Made by a program: the position numbers and the translations under genes
Source: Ptiloglossa arizonensis
Taxonomy: Eukaryota > Arthropoda > Insecta > Hymenoptera > Colletidae
DNA length: 64,000 nt
Direction of reading: 5' to 3'
Assembly (NCBI RefSeq): GCF_051014685.1
Contig: NC_135058.1
Coordinates: 9,922,811-9,986,810, forward strand
The notes under the pieces: model-generated
Database searches by the model: none
Told to the model about the DNA's origin: nothing
What the model saw: the letters and a program-made list of their open reading frames with translations, nothing else
Shown: positions 13,005 to 25,355 of the stretch, piece by piece
Numbering within the stretch: position 1 is the first letter of the stretch
Layout: each line of letters begins with the position of its first letter

Positions 13005-13247
13005 GGTTGAACATCACGAGTCAACGTATGACTCGTTCCGTTTCGTTCCGTTCCGTTCCGTTTCGGTTGAACATCACGAGTCAACGTATGACTCGTTCCG
13101 TTCCGTTCCGTTTCGGTTGAACATCACGAGTCAACGTATGACTCGTTCCGTTCCGTTCCGTTTCGGTTGAACATCACGAGTCAACGTATGACTCGTTCCG
13201 TTTCGTTCCGGTTGAACATCACGAGTCAACGTATGACTCGTTCCGTT
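13005..13247. repeat. minisatellite with nested TTCCG pentamers
   Basis: Five copies of GGTTGAACATCACGAGTCAA followed by CGTATGACTCG start at 13005, 13065, 13115, 13165 and 13210. Copy spacing is 60, 50, 50 and 45 bases. The differences come from the number of TTCCG/TTTCG pentamers that end each unit. Each unit holds a perfect inverted repeat ACGAGTCA-ACGTA-TGACTCGT. Copies are almost identical, so the array is young. Confidence 0.95.
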
Positions 13248-14373
13248 CTTAAACATAGTCGTCGAACCAAGACCGGTCGACCGCTGCGAATCGGGGAGTC
13301 ACCGCCACGGAACCACCGCCTCGTTTAATCCGCGCGTTTGGAATCCGTGCGGCCGCGAGGGGGAACCCCGTTTTCGCGTCGGTTCGATTCGTGTTCGCTC
13401 GTCGGAGAACCCGATCCGTACGACGATCACGGGATCCAGCCACGAATCCACGAAACCGAGAGTCACGCGCGTCCCGCGTGGCGCGACGATTTTCTCGATG
13501 GCGGTCGCGTGTCGGGGATCCCCCTTAAGCGTTGGCGCGTCGCCGAAAATTCGCGGATTCCTGATGCCGTGGTGAAGACGCGCGCGCGCGCTCGCTCGCG
13601 CGAGTAGCTCGCGCAACTACGCGTATTTTTGGTCGGTCCTCCGCGGCACCCTGGCTAATAATGACTCGTTCGAGGAACTATCGGCCGCCTTCTGGAACTC
13701 ATAACTATATATTTGATCCGGGCCAGATAAACATCGCTCTCGAAAATAGTAACCGCGCTCCTCGCTCGTGCCGTTAAGCCGCCGCGATACGTCTTCGTAA
13801 GGTCTCCGGTTTTTTCCTTCATTTTTTGACGAACGAAGACAGAGAGCTCGAGAAGACGAAGAAGAAGAGGAGGAGGAAGAAGAAGAGGAGGACGATGAAA
13901 AAGAAGAGGAAGAGGAAGATGGAGAAGATGGAGGAGGAGGCGGTGAAGGAGGCGAGCAGCCATACCTCCTCGGGCGAGCAACAGACGCGCTCATGCGCTC
14001 GAGATCTCTCATCTGCTCGTTCGATCTGCTCGTACGTTTCTTTCCACCGGCCCGAGATAGCTCGCCTCTAAAGATAGGCCCGCTTGTTCTACACGCGTTT
14101 CGTATTATGCCGCCATTATCGATAAACCGACCGGCGAGTGGATATTTTTGGCCTCTAAAAGGTTCTTCTCCGCGAGGCGTTTCGGGGCGACGCGCTCCGG
14201 GATATCCTTCGCGGCTTGAATCGCGCGCGACGACGACGATCAAGACACCGGGACTTTGAAAACTCGAGGGGATTCCCCGATTGGGAAATCTCCCGAAAAG
14301 GGAGGAATGATCCTGAATGATCCCTGTAATAATAATAGTAATAAGTACGCTCGAGCTTGAATTTTCGCTGTAA
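13248..14373. other. CpG-rich block, no secure exon
   Basis: Sequence at 13260-13620 is strongly CpG-rich and stays open in several frames on both strands, which is a composition effect. GCGCGAG-TAG-CTCGCGC (13597-13613) is a small perfect inverted repeat. A purine tract follows and is listed separately. Possible promoter or CpG-dense regulatory DNA. Confidence 0.35.
13855..13945. repeat. purine tract of GAA/GAG/GGA triplets
   Basis: About 90 bases of almost pure purine on the + strand, built from GAA, GAG and GGA triplets with rare GAT/GAC. One frame would read as Glu/Asp-rich and another as Lys/Arg-rich; the minus strand reads Ser/Pro-rich. This gives long open frames (208 codons on the minus strand) without other coding evidence. 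Confidence 0.85.
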
Positions 14374-15930
14374 CGAAATTGAGACCATCTCGATAGAATT
14401 TATTGTAAACGTCCGATGATTAACTATTTCTATCGGAGTATAGAATTGTCTAGGACCAGATGATAATTATTGAACGTACAAACGTTTGGAGATCAATTTT
14501 TGCGAGTTTAGGAACACATTTGGAATATTGAACCTGAAACCTCGAAATTGAGACCATCTTGATAGAATTTATTGTAAATAGTCGGTGATTAACTATTTCT
14601 ATCGAAGTATTGAATCGTCTAGGACCAGATGATAATTATTGAACGTTCAAACGTTTGGAGATCAATTTTCGCGAGTTGAGGAAGACACTTGAAATATTGA
14701 ACCTGGAAAGTTTCGGTGTCGAAATTGATCAAAAGCTCGCGAAAAGGTTTCGAGGTTCAGAAATTTACAGAATGAAATTTGAACCCACCGGTTCATTTTT
14801 CTGCACGTCTAGTGGCTAACTTTGTCCATCTAAGGACCAGTGAATACCTAGGACGTGATAACCGTTGAGCATTCGAATGTTTGGAGATTAATTTTACGAG
14901 TTAAAGAACACGCTTGGAATAACAGACCCAAGAAGGTCCAGTGTCCAAATATTGGACCTAGGTAGGTCCAGTGTTCAAATATTAAACTCACGAACGCACG
15001 AGGATGATAAATCCAGGAGGAAACCGACCAATAGACGCTCTCTGATATTCGGAGATTAATTTGCACGGTTAAGGAACGCGTGGAGCATTGGAGCCTAGAA
15101 GGGTCCATTGTTTAAATATTTAATAGACGAAACGTTCGAATGTCGAGAATCCGGAAACAGTTGTGCAACGAATGTTCTGACGATCGGTGACTATTTCTCT
15201 CGGTCAAGGAAAGTGTAGACGTCAGCCTCTTGAAATATTCGGCCCAGGAAGGAAAGATCCAACGTCGTTATGTATATTCAGAGTTCAACTTCCTCGATTA
15301 AAGAGGATCGCTAATAGAAGAACCTAATCGCTTGGAATATTAAACCGCGAAAGATCTACCGACGATGTAGACGGTCAGAGATCAATTCTCTTGGCGCAGG
15401 GATGTTATAACGAAGGTGATAGTCATCAAGAAGGGAAGATCCGACGTAAACGTGGTTACTCGAAGTTCGACTTACTCGATTAAAGAGGATCGGTAATGTA
15501 AGAACTTGGTCGTTTGGAATATTAAACCGCGAAAGGATCTATCATCGACCTGGGTGTTCGGAGATCGATTCTCTTGGTCGTGGAACGTCGGAACGAAGCT
15601 AACAATCACAATATTATTCTCGGAAAGAAAAGATCCGTCGACGATGTCTACGTTCGAATATCAATTCTCTTGGACAATGGAGATAATGATAAAATATTTG
15701 GAGTAGAAGATCTACCAACGAAGAATTTACCGATTAAGATAAAAGATATTCATTGTTCAGAGATCGATTCTCTTGGTCCGGAAACGTTACAATGAAGCTA
15801 AAAATCGCAGTTAAAAATTCTCCGAAAGAGAATATCCGTTTCGATGGATGTCCACGTGCAAAGATAAAGTCTCTTCGGTAATGTAACAGTCAGATGTTTG
15901 GAGTACAAGATCTAGGATCGAAGAATCCAC
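14374..15930. repeat. degenerate satellite-like array, ~180-bp unit
   Basis: Two clear copies start at 14374 and 14553 (period 179). They share CGAAATTGAGACCATC, ATAGAATTTATTGTAAA, CTAGGACCAGATGATAATTA, GTTTGGAGATCAATTTT and TGGAATATTGAACCT. Recognisable but decayed copies continue (GTTTGGAGATTAATTTT at 14879, ATATTCGGAGATTAATTT at 15045, then TTGGAATATTAAACCGCGAA at 15332 and 15514 with a GATTAAAGAGGATCG word before each). The whole 1.5 kb looks like one array decaying to the right. Confidence 0.75.
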
Positions 15931-16295
15931 CAACGACCAGGACGATGGCTCCTGGAACGTTAACAACGAAAAACCGTATTGTTCGAGTTTCGAACACTTT
16001 CTTCTGGTCGGAGCATTCGTTCCAGTGTCGGGTATGGGAGTTATGAAATGCGGCGTAAAGTATGCGATAATCTTGTCCTCGATGCGCTGTTTAACCATGG
16101 CTCTGGTCTCTCCTCTTTGGCGCAAAAACAGACCGTGATCCGCGTGCAATCGCGCGACTGCAAATAACTCGGTTTCTGGCCGACGTGGGATGCTCGAAGT
16201 TGTAAACACGCTGCTCGATCCGAACGGCAGGCTCGAAATGTTTTATTCGTACCACCGCGAGGAAAAGAGACCCCGAGGCTCGCCCTCGATGAGCA

Positions 16296-16319
16296 ATTAT
16301 TTATTTATTTATTTATTTA
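16296..16319. repeat. (TTTA)n microsatellite
   Basis: About six TTTA units in a row. Confidence 0.92.
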
Positions 16320-17458
16320 ATCGCTCGAGAGACGTATGGAAAATCTACCGAGGAACCGAGAGCTTGAACGCGTAATTGTAGAGAATACGCAAAGTACGGG
16401 TTGGTTTTTTTTTTTTTTTAATAAATTTGTGGAATAAGTATGCATTCACGGAAGAATTCAAGACGGACGAAGGATGGAAAAAATATCGAAAGAGTATTGC
16501 ACTTTCATACGAATCAATTTGTGCCTAATCGTCGACCGCGATTTCCCTACTCGACGCGTCACAGGATACTGCGTTAGCAAGTTGCAGACTCGTTCTCGAA
16601 CACGACCGTCACATGTTAACACTGACGGCCGCGTGTTTCGCGCAAAGATCGCTGTCTACCGCCCACGACTTTCGCGAGAATTTCAACGCGACGAAAGCCC
16701 TCACTGTTACCGATCCGAAGCAACGCTTTCCAAACTCGTTGGAACCTGGACCTAACTCTAAAAAAAAAGAAGGAAATTTTTATCGATTTTTATTTATCGA
16801 ACCGTTCGTCGAGTCACCGGTTGAATCAAACGCTTGGAGAACTTTAGCACCGATAAATAAATTATACATACTGAATTCTGATAACACGTCGATATAATTT
16901 TCCCGAGGCAACGTTTATTGAGCATTCACCGTTGCTGAACGAACGACAGCATTTATTTAAAAAAACAAACGTACTCCAACGGTCGTCGAACTCCTGCGAT
17001 CGAAACACGTCGTTGGAAAGAGATTCGAAAAGTCTATATTTCTCCACGTTAAATATTATCTTTCGCGACCCTACTTTGGGATACTCTGGACACGCGAGTT
17101 AACCTCGGTGACCCCGCGAAGTAAACGTTCCAAAACGTGGTCCCTGAATGGACCACCTAAACGCGATCCGCGACGAGACAGTGCAGAGCGGCTGCACGCG
17201 AACACGTACGCGGCAAGGGACACCGAGTGAATCGCGCTTACGTCATCCTTTATACGGGAAGACTGTCTCCGATATCATTGGGAGCATCTCTTCGTCGCCT
17301 CGCCACGCCTAATTATCATCCCTTCTACGTGCAACGAGCAGCGTGAGCGTCGAATCGGCCACGAAATATCCACGTAACGCAGCACCGTTCCCTCCTCGAG
17401 CGCGACCTCTTTTCGTCTGCCTCTTCGGTATCGTTGTCCCACGTATCGCGTGCGGTTC

Positions 17459-17503
17459 CGTGCGCTGCGCGATGCGTGCGCAGCACGCAGCTGCGCGCGC
17501 AGC
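17459..17503. other. alternating GC/GT tract, Z-DNA-prone
   Basis: GTGCGCTGCGCGATGCGTGC followed by GCAGCACGCAGCTGCGCGCG is mostly alternating purine-pyrimidine and contains several TGCGCA-type palindromes. Such tracts favour Z-DNA or cruciforms. No function can be read from it. Confidence 0.5.
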
Positions 17504-18516
17504 TTACCGGAACTTCTGACTCGGTATGTCACTCGAATCTGGTGTGTCAATCGTTGCGTCGAGCTGCGCAAACCAAGGACAACGTTTCCGTGTTTACCGA
17601 TTAAAACGACGAACGTTAACTTTCACAAAATATTTTACCATCATTGCTATTATCGCAGAGACGAACGATTCGTAGACAACGCAACGACGAGCCTGTCCGG
17701 GAACTATAAAATCGGATACCGTCTCGGTGAATGATTCTCGGACTTCTAATCGTTCGTACAGCCTTCGCTAACTTCAATATTCGAATACTTGTTTCGTCCC
17801 AAGCAACGTTTCACGCACTCGAACGTATATCGGTAGTTATTACCATCCGATTCCTGAATTAGTTCTCATTATTTATTTACTCGAGGTTCTTTTACCGTGT
17901 TCGACGGTGGAAGTAACAGGCGAACGAAAAATCGAGGAGCCATCTTCGTTCCAGCGATTGATTCACTCCCCGCGCCCTCGATCGGTAATGTCTCGTAACC
18001 TCGAATATGAAATCGCGTTAATTCCGACGTGACGGATCCGCGCGAGTAGCTAGCACGGTCTCGTCGATAACGACGGAAAACGGTGTTTGCAGAAAAGCGA
18101 CGCGGAGGAATGACACTGTGCTAAATTCGTGATTTACAAGTGGAGCGGAAGTGGCTATCGCACAAAGCCGTGGCGCGGACCTAATGCAGTCGTAAACGAA
18201 TTTTATTGTCGCGTGGTTGCGCAAACAAGTAGCCAGAGTCTGGCGTGGCGGAAAATAGAGCTGGTTGTGTGCGGTGCGGCTGGCCCCGTGGACCTCGGTA
18301 CCGAGTCGATAGCTGAAATCATGTTGAACGTCCGAACTCGAGAGTCGTTTCCTCCTCGTCGTCGTGACATTAAATGGCGTCTTACCACGGTTACGTACCT
18401 CCTCCGCGTTAACTTCCACGCTCGGCGTTCGAATTTTTACGTTAGACGAGATTCCTTCGCGACGAATCGTCCATCTCGAACGAAACTTCATTTACGTGAC
18501 AGAGTGAATTTTTGGC

Positions 18517-18541
18517 TATTATTATTATTATTATTATTATA
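18517..18541. repeat. (ATT)8 microsatellite
   Basis: Eight TAT/ATT triplets in a row, with looser ATTATTACC repeats just after. Confidence 0.92.
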
Positions 18542-19275
18542 GAATCACCATTATTACCGTAACCGCTCGAAACGAAGTCGAATCGAAATTATACGCGTAG
18601 TGATCGTACAAAATGTATGGAAACCTTTATTACAATTACCGTTATTACTATTAGAGCTTAAAACGAAGTTGAGAAAATTTGTTCATCTTTGAAATTTATC
18701 TAAACCAAAGATCAATTGAGTACATTTTAATCTACAGTTGCTTGGGAAATTTTCGACAGTCAATTGTTGTATTTTAATTTGTATTATAATTTTAGAACGT
18801 TCCGAAGAGATACGGTTCAAGTAGGTCGGAGACGTTAAAAGCAAACCGGCTACTCCGAACGAAACATTACGATTTATCGGCGAGCATTGTGTCATTGAAC
18901 GTATCGTAGTCGAATACTGTTCTAATAAATTTCAACGAGTAACTTTCGAAAAGGATCATTATCGTGGACTGGCGATATTATTTTTATAAATAAGGGGGAC
19001 TCGTCGGTTCATGGAACCGAGCTTCGTAACAGCTGTATAACGCCGCGTGCGAAGTTCGGTATGTAACTGGAATGAATATTGGCAACATTTCGTTTCCTAA
19101 AATTAGAGTTTCGTCCTAGGTTGCTGGTGAACTCGTCAGCAAAGACTCTCCAGCAATGTTTGCCGAGCAAACCACTTAGCTCGACTATTTAAATCTGTAG
19201 TTTGCAATATTGATTCGGTACCGATATGTAACCGATAGAATGAAACACACCTGTACGATTGTGATCGGCTAAAAA

Positions 19276-19440
19276 ATACAGGTAATCACTCTCAAAAAAC
19301 TCTAATCACCGCCCAGGACCTGGATTACGACATAAAAAAATTCTGATCACAGTTCGAAATGTGTGTCAAGATAGGGAAAAAAATTATAATCAGTGTCCAA
19401 AATGACTACTGTTTAAAAATAATTACAAGCAACGTGTTTT
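19276..19440. repeat. short degenerate repeat, three copies
   Basis: CTCTAATCACCG, TTCTGATCACAG and TTATAATCAGTG each follow an A-run, about 55 bases apart. This looks like a small, old tandem array. Confidence 0.4.
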
Positions 19441-21330
19441 ACGACTAATATTCCGTTATTATTATTCCACAATCGCGTTTCCTTTGCAGCTAGGGAATGA
19501 ATAAATACTTGGAAAAAAAATCTTACCCGATAGACGTCGTGTCACGAGTTCGATTCAGAGAATACCAAAGCGTTATGATTTTTATTCAATGTCGTTTTGT
19601 GTCTGATATGTGTGCAGATTATTCGCCACGTTGATTGGCTTGTAAACAGAATGATGAATGGATCGAAACGATGTAAAAATTCAAAACGACGTTTAATCAC
19701 TTCGGAATGAAACGGAACCGGTGATGATGTCGTTAGGGAAAATACAATATGTCGTGTCGCTTGGACGTGTTTCGAATAAATTACGAGTTCGAAAAGAATC
19801 TCTCTCTCTCTAGAAGTTTCGCCGATAAAGAGACCAATACGACCGACTCTCTGATTCGTATTTATAAATATGAATTATCAGCGCGAAGAAAGCAGCCTTA
19901 ATGAAACGAAATTCGTTCATTTATTTTAATGAGTGCGATTACTAATCCCAGAAACGATACAAAACATTCAAGTACGAGTTTCACTCTTGCAAATCAAAGT
20001 CCGAAAAATTGTCTTCGAATCACTTTCACTGAGACTGACTCACGGACTCCGCGGTCAAAAATCGGGGACACTTATTTTTGTTTAAAATACACACGACCAC
20101 GCGAAAAGAAAATTTCGATCGTTAAACATTCGAAATTACCGGATCTTCGAACGATGTCGATCGACGTTCGCGCGTTACGATAAATTTTATCGATCGTATT
20201 AATCGTACGAAACATTTCGTAAGTCTACGCTTACTTTTATTTAAATAAACCACCTCGAGATACGCGGAATACATTAATCACTCGCAGAGTGGTTGTTTTC
20301 TCGCACGATGTTTTCCTGGCAATTAAATTCAATCTCGAAAAGTTCATTTTTCGAAAACTTGTTCAGCGCCAATATCGATGCATCGAATCAGTTAAAGATT
20401 TTGATTTGTAAAAAGTTGTCTTATCTGTGCGATAAATATTACCGTAAATTTTCTCGATACAATAGTTTAAATAAAATATTCGAAAAGCAGCCTAATCGAA
20501 TTCGAAAAGCAGAAGTCCAACGACTGGTACAATTCGTACAAAACAATTTTATACGGTTTCCATCGATGAAACTACGTACATTTAAATTACTTACATTCAT
20601 CCGACGAGTTTTTACAATGAAATAAGTCTTATAAAACTTATTAATTATGTAAAGTTGAGTTGCCGAGAAAGAAAACAATCCTACCTTGTTGAGAATCTCA
20701 ACAAATCTTAGAAAACGCACGGTCGGAGAGTCATCGAGTTTAATCGTTCGTCCGAATCATCGATCGTGGAGCATTCTCAATAATCTCGCGATAGCGTGTC
20801 CATAAACGCTCGATTACGTCAACGAATTACGTCCTCTTGACGATTAAACGCGATTCGTAATTGCGCTCTTCCTTGTTCGGGGTTGTAAAAATTAATCCAC
20901 GTCCGACGCCATTGTCTAAATTAGTCCACATCTTGAATAATTAGGTTACCCGCCTAGCAGGCTAATGCGAAACCCGATGCCGTGTTTGTCGCGAGTTTCT
21001 GAAATACACGGACAAGGTCGACCGCGACGTTATCGCGCGGAGTGCCCCGTCGATATTGCATAATAATTTCTTAGATCGGGCCACGTGTGTGTCTGTGTAT
21101 GTGTGTGTGTATATCGCTTATCGTTGCATATTTTCCATCCGTGGCGATTAATTGAAAATGCCTAATAAAATCGAGGACGTTCGAAATCACGGAGGCTCTC
21201 GTGACCACCGACGATCGATCCGCTTCGCGTACATTTTGTGTGTGTGACCCCCCTCCCCCCATCCCCCTCATTATATGCTAATGCCTCAAATTGATGCAAC
21301 ACGCGTGTCGCTTCCACCGACGCGCGAAAC
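19441..21330. other. non-coding, no gene seen
   Basis: AT-rich. GAGTTCGATTC at 19548-19558 resembles a polymerase III B box but lacks a convincing A box. A CpG-richer patch at 20940-21060 holds GCATAATAATTTC. No exon support. Confidence 0.45.
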
Positions 21331-21662
21331 CGATGAAGATGAAAGCGACGAACGTACCCTTGTGACGCCATTGCTCAATTTTAATTAGAAATACTTAACC
21401 AGGAAAGAAATATTAAATAGAGTGGAAATGTTTTCTAGTAGTTAGGTGAAGATGAAGGCGACGAACGTACCCTTGTGACGCCATTGCTCAATTTTAATTA
21501 GGGTTACTTAACGAGAAAAGAAATATTTAATACAGTGGAATTATTTTCTAGTAGTTCGATGAAGATGAATGTAATCTTGTGACGCCACTGTTCAATTTTA
21601 ATTAGAAATATTTAACGAGGAAAGAAATATGTAATGGAGTGGAATTGTTTTGTAGTACGGAA
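21331..21662. repeat. tandem repeat, three copies of ~113 bp
   Basis: Copies start at 21331, 21445 and 21557. Each reads GATGAAGATGAA, CTTGTGACGCCA, TTGCTCAATTTTAATTAG, AACGAGGAAAGAAATAT and TAGAGTGGAA..TTTTCTAGTA. The third copy has lost about 10 bases after GATGAATG. Confidence 0.92.
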
Positions 21663-23598
21663 GATACATGTTTACAAATTCGTTGAGATTGCGTACTGGG
21701 AAGATGATTCGTGAAAAATCGAACAAAAAAAATACATTCTACAGCGATGTCTCGGGTATTGATCGAATCTGTTGCTCGGATTCGCGATCACAAGTAATTC
21801 CCATCACTGTTCGTGTTTCGATAACTCGACGCTCGCAGTCCTCCTCCGATAACTCTTTCGATTTCGTTCAGTTTTGACGAAAAATTCGTATATCGATAAT
21901 TGTTGGTCCCTATTTTTAAACACGAGCTGAACAATAACAAACAGTTTCGTGGTACACTAGGAAAGATACGTATACAGGGTGGTCCAAAAGCAAGACACAG
22001 TTCTACTATTGATCCTAACCCGATATAAGTACTTTAATATAACCTTAATGCTAATCCAAACATTCCAGTCCATGAGGATCAGTTTAAAGAACCTATCGCG
22101 AAATTCAGCTCGAGATTGAAACTTTAAATCGAAATATTTTTCATTTCGAAGCATTCCACTCGATAAAAGGAGAAAATATTGTAAATGAACTGTACGTGCG
22201 CGAACAAACCTAAAAAAAAAAGGAAAGTTGCTAAAGTCTCGACCGATTAGATTGCACGGAGTCGCTTCTGGGAGCAAAACGCTTCCCCCTCTTTGTCTCC
22301 TGTTATTGTGTACACAGTACCGTTCACGAGTGGAGGCCCTTACGCGGCTTCATCCTTCACTATATGCGGTTTTGTTTCCACGATGCGCGCGCACATAACG
22401 CGTCCTCGCCCCGCATGTAGCAAAGGGAGACAAAGTGGGGGGAACTCGTTGCTCTCGGCAGCTACTCAGCGCAATATAATTGGCCAAAACTTCAACCGCT
22501 CTTGCGAGAAAGATGTTCGTTCGCGAGGTATGTTCTTTTTTTACATTTTTCTCATTTCGTCGAGCAGAAGTAAAAGTAAACCTATCCCCGAATTCGAAGG
22601 TCGAAATAAGTCTCTCAGCTGGATTTTCACCGGTCCGTGTACTTTACGCAGTTGTACATTTTAATCTAACTCTGGATACATTTTACATAATTCTTCGTAA
22701 CGTATCGCGTACAACCTCGGTGCAATAAATTCCATTGCGTATTATTCGTTCGTGAAATCCGTAGCAATTGTTTTCGCAAGACTCGACGAATATCGTAGAT
22801 CCGTTCACCCTCGTATTTTATTAACTACCTCGACCCGTAAAGTGCGCAAAAATACCCCGAAAATTGCTCTCAAAAATGCCTCTCGAAATAAAAAAAAAGA
22901 AAAAATAGAATTCGAAATCGAAGCAAGCTTCTCGGCTGGGTTTGTCGTAAATGTATAAATTTTACGTAATTGTATATTTTAATCTGTCTCTAAACATCGT
23001 GTTTCACTCGGTCCCTCGAAACATCGTTACGTACAATCTCGACGTAACAGATTCCGATCCGTATTATTATTATACGTCCGTGATAACCGTGAGAAATATA
23101 TTTTTTCTCAACCCTCGATCAAACCTCGATATTTAAACCATCGAATCCCAACTTCGCTCGTGTATTTTATTAACCACCGCGACGCGACGAACTAGACAAA
23201 AAGTCACTTCTAAAATCGTCGAACGTCCCGAAAATTACTGTTAAAATTGCCTCCAAAATAGCAAAATCGATATTCGCCAGACAGCGCGAGCACGGTAACA
23301 AGATCGAGCGCGATAATTTCGAAACGCTCAATCGATCATTCGGAAATACCTCGATGTGTGCGTTTCTATTTTTCTTTTTTTTTTATATTAACGACGTCCA
23401 CTCGTTTCTAATTAATCGTTCGCGATTGCGAGAGTCGCCGCGTTTTATACGCGGTTGGCGGAAAGTTACTTTCGGAAATGGACGGTTTCAGTCGCGAATA
23501 TAACCAACGGGGGTTTCGTGGACCAAGCAGACGAGATGGAATGGCGTCGGCGGACTGACAAGCAGGGAGAACGAACGATGAACAGAGAAGAAAGAGAG

Positions 23599-23660
<62 letters not shown>

Positions 23661-24987
23661 GCCGGACGTAAAGGGAGAGACGCATTGTTTACAGTAATGA
23701 AGGCGTAAATAAGTGATGAGCCGCGCGACGCATCGATCTCGGCCAGGGCCCTGCTCTGTTTGATACGGCACTGTTCGCGGGGTGGCTACCCCTGTGTGCC
23801 AGCCACCCTATCCGGCTGCGCACAGACGTCGAGCGGGTCTTTTCCCGCCCGGTCTCTCGGTTTAATAATCTTTCTCCCGGTATCGCGAAGCCACGATAAG
23901 AGAACCGACGGCGTCGACGTTCCGCGGATCATCGAGAAAGTGCGTCGTTAATGAATAATTAAAATTTCGGCCAATCTCCGCGTATCTCGTTTTCCGTTGG
24001 AATTAACGCAGTTTCGCGCCCGATTACCGAAATCGAAACGAGGAGCGAAGAACTCTACGCACTCGATAATAATTAAACGTTCTTCGTGTTTCTTTTTGTT
24101 CAAACTGGGTGTTTTCTTTTTCAATTCGGACACTGTGCACGAATAGTATACTCCATCGAATCTTTGCTACGCTAGTTTGATACAAATTTCGGAACACCCG
24201 GTACAGAACGATCGCAAACTCGTCCAAAGGTGGCTTCTCTGCTCGAAATTTATAGATAAGGATTGCGTTCGATGTACTCGTTTTAATTATGAATTTCGTT
24301 GGCTCGATTGATTTCGATTCGGTTAATTTATAACACTTCGAATAGAAGAGATTGCCGGAGAGTAATCTCCGGTCGAATTATTTTAATTGGTTGCAAAACA
24401 CTCGCGGTAGTAAATAAGTTGGACTTATCGCGTTGTGCACGATGCGAAGAATGCGATAGGAGTATTCGAGTAATTTGTATAATTTTCTTGAACGCGTAAG
24501 AATCGGGGCATTTGGTAAACGAGATACGCGACGTGCATAATTTCTTCGAGAATAGTGTCCTCGAATGTTCCGTAGCGTAGAGTCTGAGAGTATTACCGGT
24601 GAGTTCATTTCGGTCGAGCCAAGAAGTATCGGCCGGTCAAGGTCGCTGGGCGACTATCCCCACCACTGCATTTCACCGTCCCATCTATCCTTTTCGCTCC
24701 GCCTCTGTGCCTCTCCAACGTTACACAAGCTTCGAGGAAAACATAATCCGTACTACCACAAGTACCCTAGACTCGTAGCCAATCAACCTAGGCATTTACG
24801 TGTTCATAGTATGAGCAGTACAGTATTAGAATCAATAGGATGACGTATCGAACGTTCTGATAATAGAACAATTACTCTTTCGACATCAAACTCGAGTTAT
24901 TCGAATAGCAATAAAAAGAATGAACTATTAACTTCTCTCTGAAAATGAGGTTAGCGTGCACTCACAGACAGAAAAGTGGCCTTGAGA
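21663..24987. other. non-coding, no gene seen
   Basis: Contains TATACAGGGTGG at 21972, (GA)n listed separately, and AT-rich sequence with many TCGA words. CpG-richer at 23690-23940. No secure exon. Confidence 0.45.
23603..23653. repeat. (GA)n microsatellite
   Basis: About 25 GA dinucleotides, preceded by imperfect AAGAGAGAAAAAG. The long Ser/Leu frame on the minus strand here is the microsatellite read as codons. Confidence 0.96.
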
Positions 24988-25355
24988 GACTAAATTCTTC
25001 TCTCTAGACGCTAGCGTGACCAGAACCGAATACGTTCTTCTCGACTTCCACCTTTCTTATCACTTACCCTCAAAGTGATAATTCCAAAGTGATCGACGAA
25101 CATTGAGCAGACACGCTAAATTCATCCCCGAAGACACTAGCATCGAATACGTTCCTCTCGACTTTCACATTTCTTACCACCCACCCTCAAAGTGATAATT
25201 CCAAAGTGATCAACGAACGCTGAACATACACGCTAAATTCGTCCCCGAAGACACCACCATGACCAGAATCGACTACGTTCTTCTCGACTTCCACTTTTCT
25301 CCTCGTTCTTATCACCCACCTTCGAGAACTGCCAAGCGATCAACGAACGCTCGTC
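24988..25355. repeat. tandem repeat, three copies of ~115-128 bp
   Basis: Copies begin near 24991, 25119 and 25234. Each has AAATTC.TC.CCGAAGACAC, GAATACGTTC.TCTCGACTT, CACC.TCTTATCAC, CCTCAAAGTGATAATTCCAA and GTGATC.ACGAACG. The second copy lacks the GACCAGAA word present in the others. Confidence 0.9.

Larger units (their letters stand above)
15931..19275. other. non-coding, no gene supported
   Basis: CpG-richer at 17100-17500 and 17900-18480. At 18018-18491 the minus strand has a 157-codon ATG frame, overlapped by a 137-codon frame on the plus strand. Neither has a recognisable domain, and this length is expected by chance here. Simple repeats and a Z-DNA-prone stretch are listed separately. 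Confidence 0.4.

Noticed and set aside
13617..14243. 208-codon minus-strand frame
   Set aside because: Its core is the complement of a purine triplet tract (poly-Ser); no domain on either side.
18018..18491. 157-codon ATG frame on the minus strand, opposed by a 137-codon frame on the plus strand
   Set aside because: Both are open together with no domain or splice support; this length is expected a few times by chance in 64 kb.
19540..19560. Isolated polymerase III B-box-like word, also one at 27219
   Set aside because: No acceptable A box at the right distance and no foldable tRNA arms.
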